Positions 1 to 10,819 of a stretch of 64,000 nucleotides of DNA are shown piece by piece. Position 1 is the stretch's first letter. The number at the start of each line of letters is the position of its first letter. The position numbers and the translations under genes were made by a program. This stretch comes from Limnephilus marmoratus. Its lineage: Eukaryota; Arthropoda; Insecta; Trichoptera; Limnephilidae. The notes beneath the pieces are model-generated. The model ran no database searches and was not told the origin of the DNA. It saw nothing but the letters and a program-made list of their open reading frames with translations. The stretch covers positions 20,801,450-20,865,449 of the forward strand of contig OU862927.1 in the NCBI GenBank assembly GCA_917880885.1. Direction: 5' to 3'.

Positions 1-1119
1 AACTCGATGACCCCAGCACGGTTTCATCATTGACTGCCGAACTTATATTGAACGGGGGGGGAGGGGGGGGGGGGGAATAAATAAGAACTCAATATACCCT
101 GGCAAAATTGGAAAATGAATTTACATTCCGAGACGTCAAACGTCAATTACGTTAAAATATTATTAAGTAGGCAATGTTTAATTGAAATGCTAATTTAAAT
201 ATACATTGGCAGTCCGTATTTACTTTTTGACTGTTGACACTTACAGTAATTAATTAGTTATTGAGGTCTTTACTCATATTTCAATGACTTTCGTTTCTCA
301 AAGATCGAACGGAATAATTATAACGACTGATATTATCCAAATATTTGCGATTATTGACAGTTAACCGAAATCTGATAACTATGGAGGCCGCGCTAAAATT
401 TATCAATAGTCGGTCGGAATATCTGTCATCAATTGTAGACCGTGCTCACAAATATTGACAATTGACCATAGACGACGAATTTAGTCAATATCATTTTGAT
501 ATAGGGTTTTATCAATCGTCCATGCATCAATTCTCCTGATTGAGAAAAACCGCTCAATCAAGTGCGTAAAACCCATTAATTAACGCCTGTTTACAAATAG
601 ACCCATGCTCTTTCAAGACGGTGAATTATTACAGGTTGCAAAAATTAGAATTAAAGTTCTTAGTTATGGAAAAAATTAATTACGTTTTAAAATATAGGAT
701 ATTTAATGAAAAAATTTACAGAGTAACGATATATTTAATTACCACACTAGACGGCTACCCGTTTGATGGTGACCAATGGAATATAACTTTGTGTGAAGTC
801 TAGTGTAATATATATCGATCACGGAAATTTGTAATGGTGTGAAGGATAAAATGTTCGCTGGAGCGAAAAGAAAGTTTTTTTCAAAAAATCAATTTTGATT
901 TTTTTTTAAATATAACATAACATTCATTAGATCTTTTAGAATACATAAATTTTTTTGTTAATTCCTTTAGTAACATCATTTAATTTATTTTTAATTTCTG
1001 AGAAAAAAGAATCCTCTTAAAATGCTCGTCATTAAGACACACGTATTTAAAAAATATATATTTCGACGAAGGAAATCGAAAGAAAAAAAACGGAGAAAAA
1101 TAACACCTTTAACTATTTT
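1..1119. other. Intergenic, no recognised gene
   Basis: AT-rich sequence. I see no protein-like frame, tRNA or clear repeat apart from the G tract at 54-75. Short open frames at 621-803 and 1022-1249 have low-complexity composition and no recognisable motif. Confidence 0.5.
54..75. repeat. Poly-G tract
   Basis: A run of G interrupted by one A. Simple repeat, prone to assembly error. Confidence 0.9.
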
Positions 1120-1951
1120 TTGGATTTATTGTCTTGGGTATATTATGGCATTTCAAATTTCCGCTTTCCAAGTCTTGTCACATCTATCAAGGACCTTGGT
1201 GTCACTCACTGCAAACTTTCTTTCCGCGATCACATTAATAATATCGTAAATAAGTCACTTAAGCTACTCGGCTTCATTCATAGAATTACCTATGACTTCA
1301 AACATATAAGTACACTTAAAACTATTTACTGTTCGCTGGTTCGCTCTCACCTCGAATGTACTAGTGTCATTTGGTCTTCTTTCTATGCTGTCCACTTTTG
1401 TCACATCGAATCCGTACAACATCGTTTCCTAAGAGGAATTGCTTGGAGGTTGGGTCTTGACAGAGGCAAGTACTCAAATGATGAAATTGAACACATTTTA
1501 AACGTTTCTTCTTTAGAAAAACGTAGAAAGGACTCTGATCTAATTTGCATATTTTAAATTATCAACAGTATTACTGATACACCTGCGTTGTTACAACTCA
1601 TCCAGTTCAACATCCCTTCCCGTAGCTTTCGAAATAATGAATTGCTGTTCCTCAATCAACATTCTACTGATTATGGATACCATTCCAGAATGTTAAGACT
1701 TGTCAACGCAAGACAAAGCATTGATTTTTTTGGTGTAAAACTAAATGACTTCCGGCAGTCGATACGCAATATTTAAATGCTTCTTCATGCTTTGACTTGT
1801 AGTGTCTCTATATGTACTTTTTACATTTTATATTGTCGTTGCTATTAATTCTCTATCGTTCTATCATTCGTTGTTATCATCTCTGTTTTTTTATTCGTGT
1901 TATTATTATGTTTTTAATGGACTGTTGTCCGTAAATTATAAATAAATAAAT
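1120..1951 (+). mobile_element. LINE-B copy 1: jockey-type RT C-terminus, decayed
   Basis: 3' fragment of a jockey-type non-LTR retrotransposon. The frame from about 1129 gives the post-catalytic thumb and connection region of the RT: IKDLGVTHCKLSFRDHINNI, then LKTIYCSLVRSHLECTSVIW, then IESVQHRFLRGIAWRLG. It is cut by an in-frame TAA at 1555-1557, and the same frame resumes (INSITDTPALLQLIQFNIPS) to 1776. The catalytic RT motifs and endonuclease are absent, so the copy is 5'-truncated and dead. The 3' end is a short (TAAA)n tail at about 1936-1951, as in related copies at 7290-8575 and 32325-33890. Assignment to the jockey group rests on the layout of this C-terminal region and not on a tree. 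Confidence 0.8.
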
Positions 1952-1960
1952 ATGGTTATT

Positions 1961-2174
1961 ATTTTTTAATTTATAAACTAACGTTTAGACAAGATTTTTA
2001 TGCATAACACAAAGGGTAACAATTATTAAAAGCAATAATTGTCAGCCTGAAACACTCATTTACATTGAAAAATCTTCGGAGAAAAGATACTTGCCGCCAA
2101 CGGGACTTGAACCCGTGTCCTTCTATGCTATGCATAAAAATCTTGTCTAAACGTCAGTTTATAAATTAAAAAAT
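1961..2174. repeat. Foldback unit with 46-bp inverted repeats around a SINE fragment
   Basis: Arm 1961-2006 and arm 2129-2174 are near-perfect reverse complements (core CTTGTCTAAACG in the right arm, one mismatch near its outer part). The 122 bp between them is the 3' half of the tRNA-Ala-like SINE in reverse. This could be a small TIR transposon that took a SINE, or a snap-back duplication. Confidence 0.7.
2016..2126 (-). mobile_element. SINE1 (tRNA-Ala-like), 3' part
   Basis: Reverse-strand copy of the T-arm, acceptor and tail of the SINE at 2355-2527. The B-box-like GGTTCAAGTCC is intact, but the D arm and anticodon arm are missing. The tail (TTTCAGGCTGACAATTATTG) matches the other two copies. 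Confidence 0.7.
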
Positions 2175-2354
2175 AATAATTAATATTTGGCAAATTTGAG
2201 TATTTCCCCAATAAATGCAGACATAATTTGTCTCGACGCCACCTAGCGAGGGATTTAACACTAACAATGTCTCTCTCGCAAAAATAAAGTTGGTTGTTTT
2301 CAGGTGGAAAAATATAATAAGCAGTAATTGTTGAATGAAACACTAGTATATATT

Positions 2355-2527
2355 GAATTATTTGGCGGGTATTTGATAAGCCGCCATAGCTCACTGGTCA
2401 GAGCATCTGACCGGCAATCAGAAGGACACGGGTTCAAGTCCCGTTGGCGGCAAGTATCTTTTCTCGGAAGATTTTTCAATGTAAATGAGTGTTTCAGGCT
2501 GACAATTATTGCTTATAATAACTGTTA
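2355..2527 (+). mobile_element. SINE1 (tRNA-Ala-like), complete head
   Basis: A 72-nt tRNA-like head at 2380-2451 folds as a cloverleaf: acceptor GCCGCCA/TGGCGGC, D arm with A box, anticodon stem TCTGA/TCAGA around loop CCGGCAA (GGC, Ala-type, but U33 is replaced by C), and a T arm with a good B box. A body of about 75 bp follows, shared with 25264-25440 and 2016-2126. Shared flanks outside the tRNA and the wrong base 33 mark it as a SINE head rather than a working tRNA gene. Confidence 0.75.
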
Positions 2528-2529
2528 AA

Positions 2530-3619
2530 TAAATATGGATTGGATGCGCGGTTTTATATCGCTGGAACCATTATGCAGGTGTATAACACACAAGCATTTC
2601 AAACCCATAATATTTGACTGTATAACTTTTTTCCGCGTAGAGCGCTAGCGTAATTAGCAAAATACCAAAACAACTCTAATTATAATAATTCTTGGAAGAG
2701 GTGTATTGTGAATGGTAAATTAATGAATCTCTCTTGTTGTCGGCATTGTTCGTTAAAGGCTCAGGATGAAATCTCATTTCGGCGTTTAATAATGGCGTGC
2801 TCCGCGGTTCTTCCATTGTAATGAAGGCAGTACCGCCAGCATCCACCACCAACCGAAATAGTCGTTAATTAACTTGAATTAACTCGGTTTTAATTAGAAC
2901 CGATGGAGAACAGATGTTTCGGAAGTCATATTTTCAGAGGTGTAATGTTGATTAAGAAGAATCTGGTGTAAATAGAAAAAAAACAATTTTACTCAAATAA
3001 GTCAAATTGAATGATATTATGATTATGTAGAGTGGATTGATATGTTTGTGTATAAAATTACTGGCGAAGGACCTTTTATTTTGTGTTACTATCACTGCCT
3101 GAAATGATAAAAATACATGTGGCATAGAAAGGAAAGGATGCAAGAACTTGTAAGCTGGCAATGCCCTCATCTGCTTTCTCTCCCATCCAACAGGCACAAA
3201 AACAGCAATAGGCGTGAGTTGATTTATTTTATAGTACACGGCGGAGTTATTTATAATGACGATTAACCGAGAGCGGAAGCACAATGGCCATGTTGTGGCG
3301 GGCGTTTATTACAGACTGACTGTGGGTAAGCTTGACGGGTAGGCAATTGGGATAGGTAGGAAAAAAGGAACTTGCAACAATAATAATACCAATCTCAAGC
3401 AGTGACAGTATGTATGCGTGCTATGTAGGTATGTGTATGTGTAGGTATATGTATGGGCGTAACCACAAATTTTTAACATTTTAAGAAACCCCCGACATAA
3501 AAAAGAACTGATGACCTTGAAAGGCTTGAATAGGTTTTCGTGAATTGTAGCTAAGAACAATCTCGATCATGTCAGCTTTCAAACAAACAAAAAAATCTCA
3601 TAATTTTTATATATATATT
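2530..3619. other. Intergenic, no recognised gene
   Basis: No gene seen. 2750-2900 is more GC-balanced than its surroundings but has no long frame or motif. A GTATGTGTAGGTAT-type low-complexity tract lies near 3420-3460. Confidence 0.4.
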
Positions 3620-4073
3620 TTTTACATTAGCTTCACACAGGAGGCACGGAGGAAAACAATTTCCCTAGAGGCCTGTGTCATCTTTGAGGATGCTGTGTGG
3701 AGGGTTTTTAAAGGGAAAGGAAGGAGAAGAAGGTATGGGAATGAAAAAGGTACGAGGGGTGGGTAGGAATCTGGGGATCAGTGTGGCTAGGAGCGACGGT
3801 CGTATGAATCTATTCCTCACACTGCGGTGCAAGGCGAAGGGTCGGGAGAATCCGGCTGGAGAGGTGAAAAGGCCTCCCTCAATATCAGTCTCCTCCGATC
3901 CAGCCCGCCACGCACGGTTGAGCAAACGTATCCGCCACCAAGACCTAGACAAACCTCGTCACATGAACCCGGGCACCCCTGCTAAGTCACCAAACGTAGC
4001 GAACCACTTGGGGTGACCTGTGGCAGGAGTGTTGGTTGTCCAATAAATGGTTCCCGGGGCGTCGGTACCCATA
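3620..4073 (-). mobile_element. SINE3 / internally deleted LINE-A derivative, long copy
   Basis: Read on the minus strand it starts at the GGGTACCG/CCCGGGAACC block near 4073 and ends at about 3620 in a segment like the 3' tail of LINE-A: CCCTCCACACAGCATC, a degenerate palindrome, then CTAATGTAAAAA. Related copies lie at 24999-25252 (+) and 58833-59143 (-), with fragments at 30626-30662 and 43687-43735. It has no RT. Either it is a SINE that borrowed the LINE-A tail or a LINE-A internal-deletion derivative. A minus-strand frame here is partly similar to one in the 59-kb copy, but that may only reflect nucleotide identity. Confidence 0.7.
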
Positions 4074-4619
4074 CCCGCCTCCCAAATTAAAATAATATCG
4101 TATCGGCATCATAATCGGTTTATTCGTTTATGAGCTACGATGCCACAGACAGACACACAGATACACAGACAGACAGACACATGGGCACGTCAAACTTATA
4201 ATACCGCTCCTTGCGTCGGGGATTAAAAAGTTAGATGGTGATGATGATTTTTCACTCCATCTCTCTTGCTGTAAGTTACCTCGTCGAATTTATTGTTTTA
4301 ATGACTTGTGGCTAGCGAACAACGCAATACATCCGCGAAACGATTACCTCCTTTTAGCTATTTGTATTCCAATAGACACGGAACTTTTTACTCCAGCGAC
4401 GGGTGCCAAACCAAAAGAAAATTCATTCTGTTTTCGATTGCCGCCGATCTAACAGCTCGCGAATTGCTTCGTGTTCGTTCCCCACTTTTCTATAAATAAT
4501 TTTATAAAAATGTAAATTATTGACGAATAAGTATATTCTTGCTTATTTGATTTACTTACGCAATAAACATTTATGCTCCCATAGACCCAATTATGTCTGA
4601 TTACGTCTTAAAGGGACGT
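4074..4619. other. Intergenic with short simple repeats
   Basis: A CAGACAGACACA-type simple repeat lies at about 4144-4182 and a GATGATGAT word near 4233-4246. The open frame at 4308-4499 resembles nothing I know. Confidence 0.4.
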
Positions 4620-5294
4620 CCGAAATGAAAATCTAATTTTCTTTTCGGCAATCTTCCGAACAAGCCTTCCATTGATATGCTTGGTGTAACTCTAACTGTA
4701 ACCAACTCAGGTATGGGGGCTCCATCGAAGGCAGAGTTAAGTTGGCCTCTAGGAAACTGGGCGTGCTGTACTGGCCCGCAAATACTTTAAAAGTACGCAA
4801 CTGCTAATCCTGTACAAATCGCAAGTGCGCCCCGCGGTTGGTTTTGGCAGTCATCTCTAGTCTGAAGCCCCAAAATACCTGAAATTCTAATTCTGTGCAA
4901 AAACGGGCACATTTTTGATAGATTCTCATCTCAACAAACGGATTGCAATATTTACAGGGGTCGCGTCGCGTCGGGTGGGAATGCTGTCCTTGTTCTAGCG
5001 GTATTACAATGGAAGATGCACCGAGGAACTAGCGTCATTGATTCCCTCGGCACCGCTGTATAATCAATACGTAAAAATACGCTAAACGCGCGCCTGGTGC
5101 ACAGTCAATACACAAAAATGTGCGCGCCTGACTCGTTCTTGAGTTCAAAAGGTCGACTTTAGTGCCGTGTGTGTTTCTTTCCTCTGACAGCATAGGTCTT
5201 TTCAAGACCACACACCATCCCCTATGATGACATAGACCCTGGCGGAAATTATCTTCCTCAGGGCCTCTCGTGTGGAGTAAAAGTAAAAAAAAAC
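4620..5294 (+). mobile_element. LINE-A copy 1, heavily decayed
   Basis: Nucleotide-level match to 13110-13806 and 45900-46563, including the stretch for RYGGSIEARVKLA and RPTVEFGSHLWS, but with many indels and no usable frame. It ends with a damaged copy of the family's 3' palindrome (TCCTCAGGGCC) and TGTGGAGTAAAAGTAAAAAA. Confidence 0.75.
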
Positions 5295-5583
5295 TAATTA
5301 ACTTGAAATCATTCAGTGAATACCCATTTTTAACATGCTTAAGGCGCCGTCACCCGCATTTCTACCGATTTTTTTACATATCTCCCTTAAAAATTTGAAG
5401 TTTTTAAGCTCTTAAAAAAATATATGTTATTTTTGAAGAAAATGTCTAGATGCTGCAAACGCCGAAATGCAAATTCCCTCGATGGAAAAAATCGCAAAAT
5501 ATGCTCTAAAAATTATTATAAACACGTTTGTTTCAGTTATATCTATAATTCACAGTGTTTCTTTAAATGTTGATTAAGACAAT

Positions 5584-5905
5584 GCCCGCGAGATTTTTGC
5601 TCTATTTTAAACGAGTCGTGTTTTATTAAACATTTTCGCAATTTTTGCATCGATTTTGTCGCTGTAAATGTTAGCGCTCTCCTCTAACATTCGTAATTTC
5701 GTATCTCTCCATATTCTTCTTTTCGAGCCCGGTTGCAGAGCCTTAAGAAGCCTCCCACGAGATTTTTGCTCTATTTTAAACGAGTCGTGTTTTATTAAAC
5801 ATTTTCGCAATTTTCGCATCGATTTTGACGCTTTTAATGTTAGCGCTCTCATCTAACATTTGTAATTTCATATCTCTCCATCTTTTTCTTTTTGAGCCCG
5901 GTTGA
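5584..5905. repeat. Tandem duplication, two units of about 168 bp
   Basis: Units start near 5584 and 5752. Both carry GAGATTTTTGCTCTATTTTA, AACGAGTCGTG and a TATCTCTCCAT block, ending at GAGCCCGGTTG. A third, single unit lies at 39735-39870 inside LINE-A copy 4. Confidence 0.8.
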
Positions 5906-6540
5906 TTATGAGGCTTTTTCTCTTTGTCGAAATCTCGCAAAGAATTATTTATTAATAATTGTTGTTCTCTTCTGCCTTTGCTCATTGTCACGATCATCTG
6001 TAATGAATGCCTCCATTCCTGTCGAGATCTTGCTACCTACTCTCAGTTCGTTTTGCCAAAGGTTACGTTGTTCACAAACTACACTTCCCCTGTAAACTAA
6101 ATGCTAAGTACCCTAGTGCTCCTTCGTCTAGCAGGCTTATTTTAAAGCTCATCATTGACGAGCGCTCCATACGGTGCCGCTCCAATGTGTTTCACATCAA
6201 CATACGCGGTCGCTTCACCTTTCCACACCAGTCATATCAGTCGAGTGCAGTGATTTTGGAGGGAAGTTGTGGTTGCAGTGGAAAATGAAATCACAAGATG
6301 CACAATTGTTACTCACAGCAGCAACTGCCTGTCAAGCAAATATCAAGAAAAAGAAACTCAAGAGTAAATGGCCTAAATGGTTGATTACCAAATCGAAGCC
6401 AAGATTATCACAAATCTACTAGGTACTACTAATGATTGTACCGTAGAACCAACAGGCTGCGAAATTATTTAAGAATTGACGCATTATTAAAGAAATGCGT
6501 GTTTTCAATTAAAATCTAGTGTAAAATTTAAAAGAAAACT
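5906..6540. other. Unassigned
   Basis: Better base balance than its neighbours. The plus frame near 6280-6422 ends in a Lys-rich stretch (ANIKKKKLKSKWPKW) that loosely recalls the start of Harbinger-type proteins. This is too little to call a gene. Confidence 0.2.
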
Positions 6541-7145
6541 ATTTCAAAACTACTAATAGATTTTGAAATTTTTTGATAGTCATCAGATTTAACCCATTTT
6601 GTCAGAAGGTCAAAATATTTACGCTTTTTCAATATAAATAATAAAAAAAACGAAAAATTTCTGAACGCTTTCGGAAACTAAAAACCGTTTTTGAAAGGTG
6701 ATGAAAGACGCTTTCCAGTTTAATAATTCTAAATAAACACTAAATTTTTGAAATATAAAAAATTTTAATGCTAACATAAAAAGTTTTGAAAAGATATTTT
6801 TTTAACTGAAATTACTGATAACGAAAAAAAATACGCATATTTTATTAGCCAAATGTTGGCGTCATCTTCTTTGTCTTTTCATGTTTAAAGTAAGTAATAA
6901 AACAATCCCAAAGTTTCATTTTTTTTGATTTGCGGTTGGTGACTTTGGTTTCAGAAAGGTGTGTAATTTAATTATTTCGTGGTTTACTTTTAGATTTGAA
7001 TATAAAGTGTGGTGTTTTCTCTTTCTAAAAACGTTTAGATTTGGAACATATTTCTCACCATGATAGTAAGGGAGACAACGATTTCTATGAGACCTTTATA
7101 AGTTGTTCCCAAAAGGGAACAAGTTAGAGTCAGGGGTTAAATGAT
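6540..7145 (+). repeat. Diverged dispersed repeat
   Basis: Segments match 63100-63540 in order: AACTAAAAACCGTTTTTGAA, GATTTGAATATAAAG, TTTTCTCTTTCTAA, ATATTTCTCACCATGA, GAGACCT. A weaker relative occurs at about 11190-11670. No frame; probably an old non-autonomous element. Confidence 0.5.
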
Positions 7146-7289
7146 GTTCGATAGAAACAAAACTTTTTTTTCGTTTATATAACAACATAATTTTAAAATA
7201 CCTCCTGTATTTTTGAATAATTGTGCTACCAATCTGGCGTATCCTTTATATTTGCTGTTTAATCAAATCAGTCTTTACGAACAGAATGT

Positions 7290-8575
7290 TTTCTTACTAA
7301 AAATGGATATTCTGCTTGCTTACGCCTATTTTAAAAAAAGGTGATAAATACGAGGTGATTAACTACAGACGGTGTGTCTTTTATCAACAATTCCTAAAGT
7401 TATGAAAAAATTATTCTTAAAAAAATATATTTTCCGATTACACCACGTCATTTCTCCAAAACAACATGGTTTCTCTACCGGAAAATCTACCCTTACTAAC
7501 TTGTTAACGTATCAAAACTATATATCTGGTTCCATGTCTAGTAAATGTCAAGTTGACTCGGATTTTAGTAAGGTGTTCGATAAAGTTAATCATGAGTTAT
7601 TGCCGAATAAACTGCATAAATTCGGTATAGGTGGTTCACTATATAAGTGGTTTAACAGTTACTCGATCAACAGATTACTGGCTGTTAAAATTGATAGTAC
7701 ATTTTCTTACAAATTCACTGCTACGAGTGGTGTTCCCCAGGGGTCAATTTAGGTCCAATCCTGTTTTTATTATTTGTTAAGGATTTGTTATATATTTTCA
7801 ATGATGTTCAAGTATTAATGTTTGCAGACGACCTGAAATTATTCAAAGCAATCAGAAACCTTAATGATTGCCATATATTGTCAAATAACTTGTTGAGATT
7901 TATTATATGGTGTCATGATAACCGCTTGCAACTTAACATAAGCAAATGTCAAATTTCTAGTGAATGTCTAAATTTCGATGATGTACTTTGTTCATTAAAT
8001 TTAGTAAAATTATCTGATCGTAGAATCATTTCCGATTTAACCTATTCGTATAAAATCATTAATTCAATGTTTGATACCCCTTGATTTATTATATGTAATC
8101 TCTTTTCATACTCCAGGCAGTCAGTCGCAAGACAGTACCTACCATATTATTGTAGCAATTCTACATCAACATCCCAATATTACACTCCTATGCGATGGAT
8201 TCAACAGCTTGGAAACAAATACTCCGATGTTATTTATATGTTTAGTACATTTAATATGTAAACATACCTTATTGAAGTTTTTTTCATCAAGTAGGGGAAT
8301 ATTTTGATAAAGCTAGTTAAATTCACTAACACATTAACAGTATTTTGTCGGCTGAAAGAAAAAAAACTAATGTTTGATTTTTTATATTTTGTACCTACAT
8401 ACCGTGTGGATCAAATTCAATAATATTTTTAAATTATATTTATTTTTGTGCAAGTGTTTTAAAGAGTCGTTTCCGGCACTATTTACTAGTACAATTTCGG
8501 AAATATTGTTATTTATATATACATGTGTATGTAAAAGCCTAAATAGGCGTATATAAATAAATAAACAAATACATA
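7290..8575 (+). mobile_element. LINE-B copy 2: RT core with frameshifts
   Basis: Jockey-type RT in pieces. Frame 7372-7752 has the finger/palm start (KQHGFSTGKSTLTNL), a motif A relative (DSDFSKVFDKVNHELL) and motif B (GVPQGS). After a frameshift, frame 7785-8084 has motif C (MFADDLKLF) and LQLNISKCQI. The sequence then jumps straight to the C-terminal LIISDLT/INSMFDTP region: about 250 nt present in the 32.3-kb copy are missing, so this is also an internal deletion. The 3' end is GTAAAAGCCTAAATAGGCGT plus (AAAT)n to about 8575. No endonuclease. Non-functional. Confidence 0.85.
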
Positions 8576-8580
8576 ATTTA

Positions 8581-8766
8581 CTAGCAGACCCGGACACACG
8601 TTGCTGTGGCTAACAACACAACGCCACGCTATTACCCAACCTTTATAACGAACACCATCTGAATTAGACTATTTTTAGTTTGAAACCTTCAAAAAACCTT
8701 CCTCGTAGTTTAAAAAATCTAAGCGCACAAACAGCGGGAGCGACTTAATTTCATACTATGTAAAGA
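8581..8766 (-). mobile_element. Non-autonomous Helitron (type gamma) copy 1
   Basis: The minus strand starts TCTTTACATAGTATGAAA at 8766 after an A and ends in CTAG at 8581 followed by T, the A|T target rule of Helitrons. Just before the end, AGCAACGTGT lies between complementary bases making the terminal hairpin seen more clearly in the 19.9- and 61.5-kb copies. It is 186 bp with no coding capacity. Confidence 0.8.
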
Positions 8767-8927
8767 TGTAATCATTAAAAAAACGTAAAATACAATGCCT
8801 AAAATAAGCGATGACACATCCAATATTTCCGTTATTTGGCAATATTGGAGTGAAGAGGTCAGTCCGGCCGAAGATGTTTATATTCTGGCCCTCTAACAGG
8901 GTCGATAGAAAAGAATCGACTCCTTTC

Positions 8928-9143
8928 AAAAACAGTACGCGATCTGAAAGGGAACGATGAGAAGGATTGATCGAATGGATTTTATAAAGTGTGGTCATCA
9001 AAAACAGTACGCGATCTGAAAGGGAACGATGAGAAGGATTGATCGAATGGATTTTATAAAGTGTGGTCATCAAAAACAGTACGCGATCTGAAAGGGAACG
9101 ATGAGAAGGATTGATCGAATGGATTTTATAAAGTGTGGTCATC
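8928..9143. repeat. 72-bp tandem repeat, 3 copies
   Basis: Units 8928-8999, 9000-9071 and 9072-9143 are practically identical, beginning AAAAACAGTACGCGATCTG and ending GTGGTCATC. Because 72 is a multiple of 3, a spurious minus-strand frame stays open across the array. Confidence 0.95.
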
Positions 9144-9546
9144 AAAAATTGGATACAAAGTAGGTACTTCATATCACCATTTACTCAATTGGGAGTTTGC
9201 AAACTTTTACACCTCGCTCCTAAATGATTTATTCCCTTCAGGGTAGGTGGTAGATACTCATCGGTTACCGTCTTGTTTTGATGAAAAATGAACGTGTCAC
9301 ACCTTTGTACCTACGTCTTTTGTGGTCCAGACGGTTTACCCTGTGTAAATAAAGAGTTGCGGGAGTCTAGCCGTCACAGGAGTGTAATATCAGGTGGCTA
9401 GTGGTAATCCAGTAGGGGTGTGCCTTGGTGGGAAGGGTTTATTATTTACTTGATGTAAACATAATACCATGGTTCGAAGGATATACCTATATCTATTAAT
9501 TTATTATTTATTAACGCCCTTGTTTATACACAAAACTGTTAGAATT

Positions 9547-10143
9547 AACTAGCTGGGGTACCCGGTTTCGCTCAAGGATCCGGCAAGCTCTTCTCTTTTA
9601 CGTTTGGGAATTGTAGAAAATATAAATCAAATAAACTTTTTATTAAGAAATACCTACACCAAGTACTTTGACTACTCGCACTTCACCGTTTGTTTTTATT
9701 TACTCGGTGCACTTCACTGATAAGAAACTGACGTTCGAACCCACGACCGATCTTGCTTTATATATGTACCTACTCTTACCAATGGGTAGCCCTATCCATA
9801 CAAAAAAGGATTCGAATGGTCCATAATGTTCCAGAACATTCCACAACATTTGAGAGTGTTCTGGAATGTTCCACAATGATGTTCCCGATTCCTTATTCCC
9901 GAACATTTCATAAGATTTCAGAATATTCTGGCATATTCCGCAATGACAATCCCGATTCCCTCCCGAACATTTCACAACATTTCAGAATATTCCGAGATGT
10001 TTTGGAATGTTGTGGAATGCACTAGAATACTCTCGAAAATACAGGACTGTTCTAGAAATTTGTAGAGGGTGAAACTTTCAGCCTTTATATCTTCAAAAGC
10101 ATGACCTTCAGGTAAAAAGGGAACCTTCTTCGTGTATGGGGAT
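9547..10143 (-). mobile_element. Putative Helitron with heat-shock-element-like words
   Basis: Its minus-strand 3' end reads GGTACCCCAGCTAGT (CTAG at about 9550), a Helitron-type terminus. The likely 5' start is near TCCCCATACACG at about 10143. In between, 9820-10060 is packed with GAACATTCC, GTTCTGGAAT, AGAATATTC and TCTAGAA words, that is, repeats of nGAAnnTTCn as in HSF binding sites. Partial internal duplication: two similar blocks begin at about 9887 and 9948. The 5' boundary is uncertain. Confidence 0.5.
9820..10060. promoter_or_regulatory. Cluster of heat-shock-element-like motifs
   Basis: I count roughly ten GAA/TTC alternations on a pentamer-like spacing, for example TTCCAGAACATTCC and TTCTGGAATGTTCC. 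HSF trimers bind at least three alternating nGAAn units, and several groups here meet that. No gene follows directly. Confidence 0.5.
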
Positions 10144-10188
10144 AGAGGGCTACCACATGATGATTAAAAATAAATAAAAAATCAATTT

Positions 10189-10538
10189 ATAAGTCACCGT
10201 TATTGATAATGTTTCCTTGTTATGTTGACTCCTTTTCTTGTGCAGTTTTGGAGGACCATAAGTAAGCAGAGGATTAAACTCAACGCTTTGACCTCTTGAA
10301 CAACTATTACAAAGAATTAGCATTTTTAAATTTAACTGATTCATTTCTGAAGAGTTTTAATTCACATGTACATTTGTTACTTAATTTTTATTTGTCTGCT
10401 ACTAGTTTCGACACATCCGTGTCATTTACTAGAAATCGTAAAACTAATTTTAAAATGATACAATATTAGATTTTATTACTAGAAGGTTTTAGTAGGAGTC
10501 AACATATAAAGTAAACATTGTCAATAATGGTGACTTAC
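10189..10538. repeat. Inverted repeat flanking a Penelope-type fragment
   Basis: 10189-10234 (AAGTCACCGTTATTGATAAT) is the reverse complement, with few mismatches, of 10495-10538 (ATTGTCAATAATGGTGACTT). Between them at 10406-10432 the minus strand has GACAC-GGAT-GTGTC-GAAAC, the helix II and GAAA half of a hammerhead-like motif as at 26100, with the CUGANGA half damaged. Confidence 0.6.
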
Positions 10539-10558
10539 AGGGTGCTATTACTTTTTTT

Positions 10559-10817
10559 TTGTATTTCTTGGGCATTAACTATGTAACAATTTCTAGACAT
10601 TTTGTTTTTTAAAGAGTTTTATTAAATGTACATTTGTTACTTAAAATTTAAGTAACAAATGTACATTTAATAAAACTCTTTAAAAACAAAAAGGGTGCTA
10701 TTACGTTGTTAACTAAATTGGTTTTTGATTTATTTTTTGGTAACAAATGTAAACGTGAACCAAAACTCTTAAAAAAGTCTAGAAATTGTTACATAGTTAA
10801 TGCCCAAGAAATACAAA
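10559..10817. repeat. Nested foldback
   Basis: Outer arms 10559-10598 and 10777-10817 (CATAGTTAATGCCCAAGAAA on the right) enclose an inner palindrome at 10611-10681 whose arms meet at TTAAAATTTAA. The word AGGGTGCTATTAC occurs at 10540 and 10692. The structure suggests repeated snap-back duplication or a foldback element. Confidence 0.75.
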
Positions 10818-10819
10818 AT

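Noticed and set aside
2380..2451. Functional tRNA-Ala gene
   Set aside because: Base 33 is C, and identical flanking body occurs at two other loci, so it is a SINE head.
2750..2900. Conserved exon-like patch
   Set aside because: Balanced composition but stops in all frames within short distance and no splice-bounded frame that reads like protein.
8756..9172. 138-codon minus frame with 24-residue repeats
   Set aside because: 72-bp tandem repeat divisible by three; no domain.
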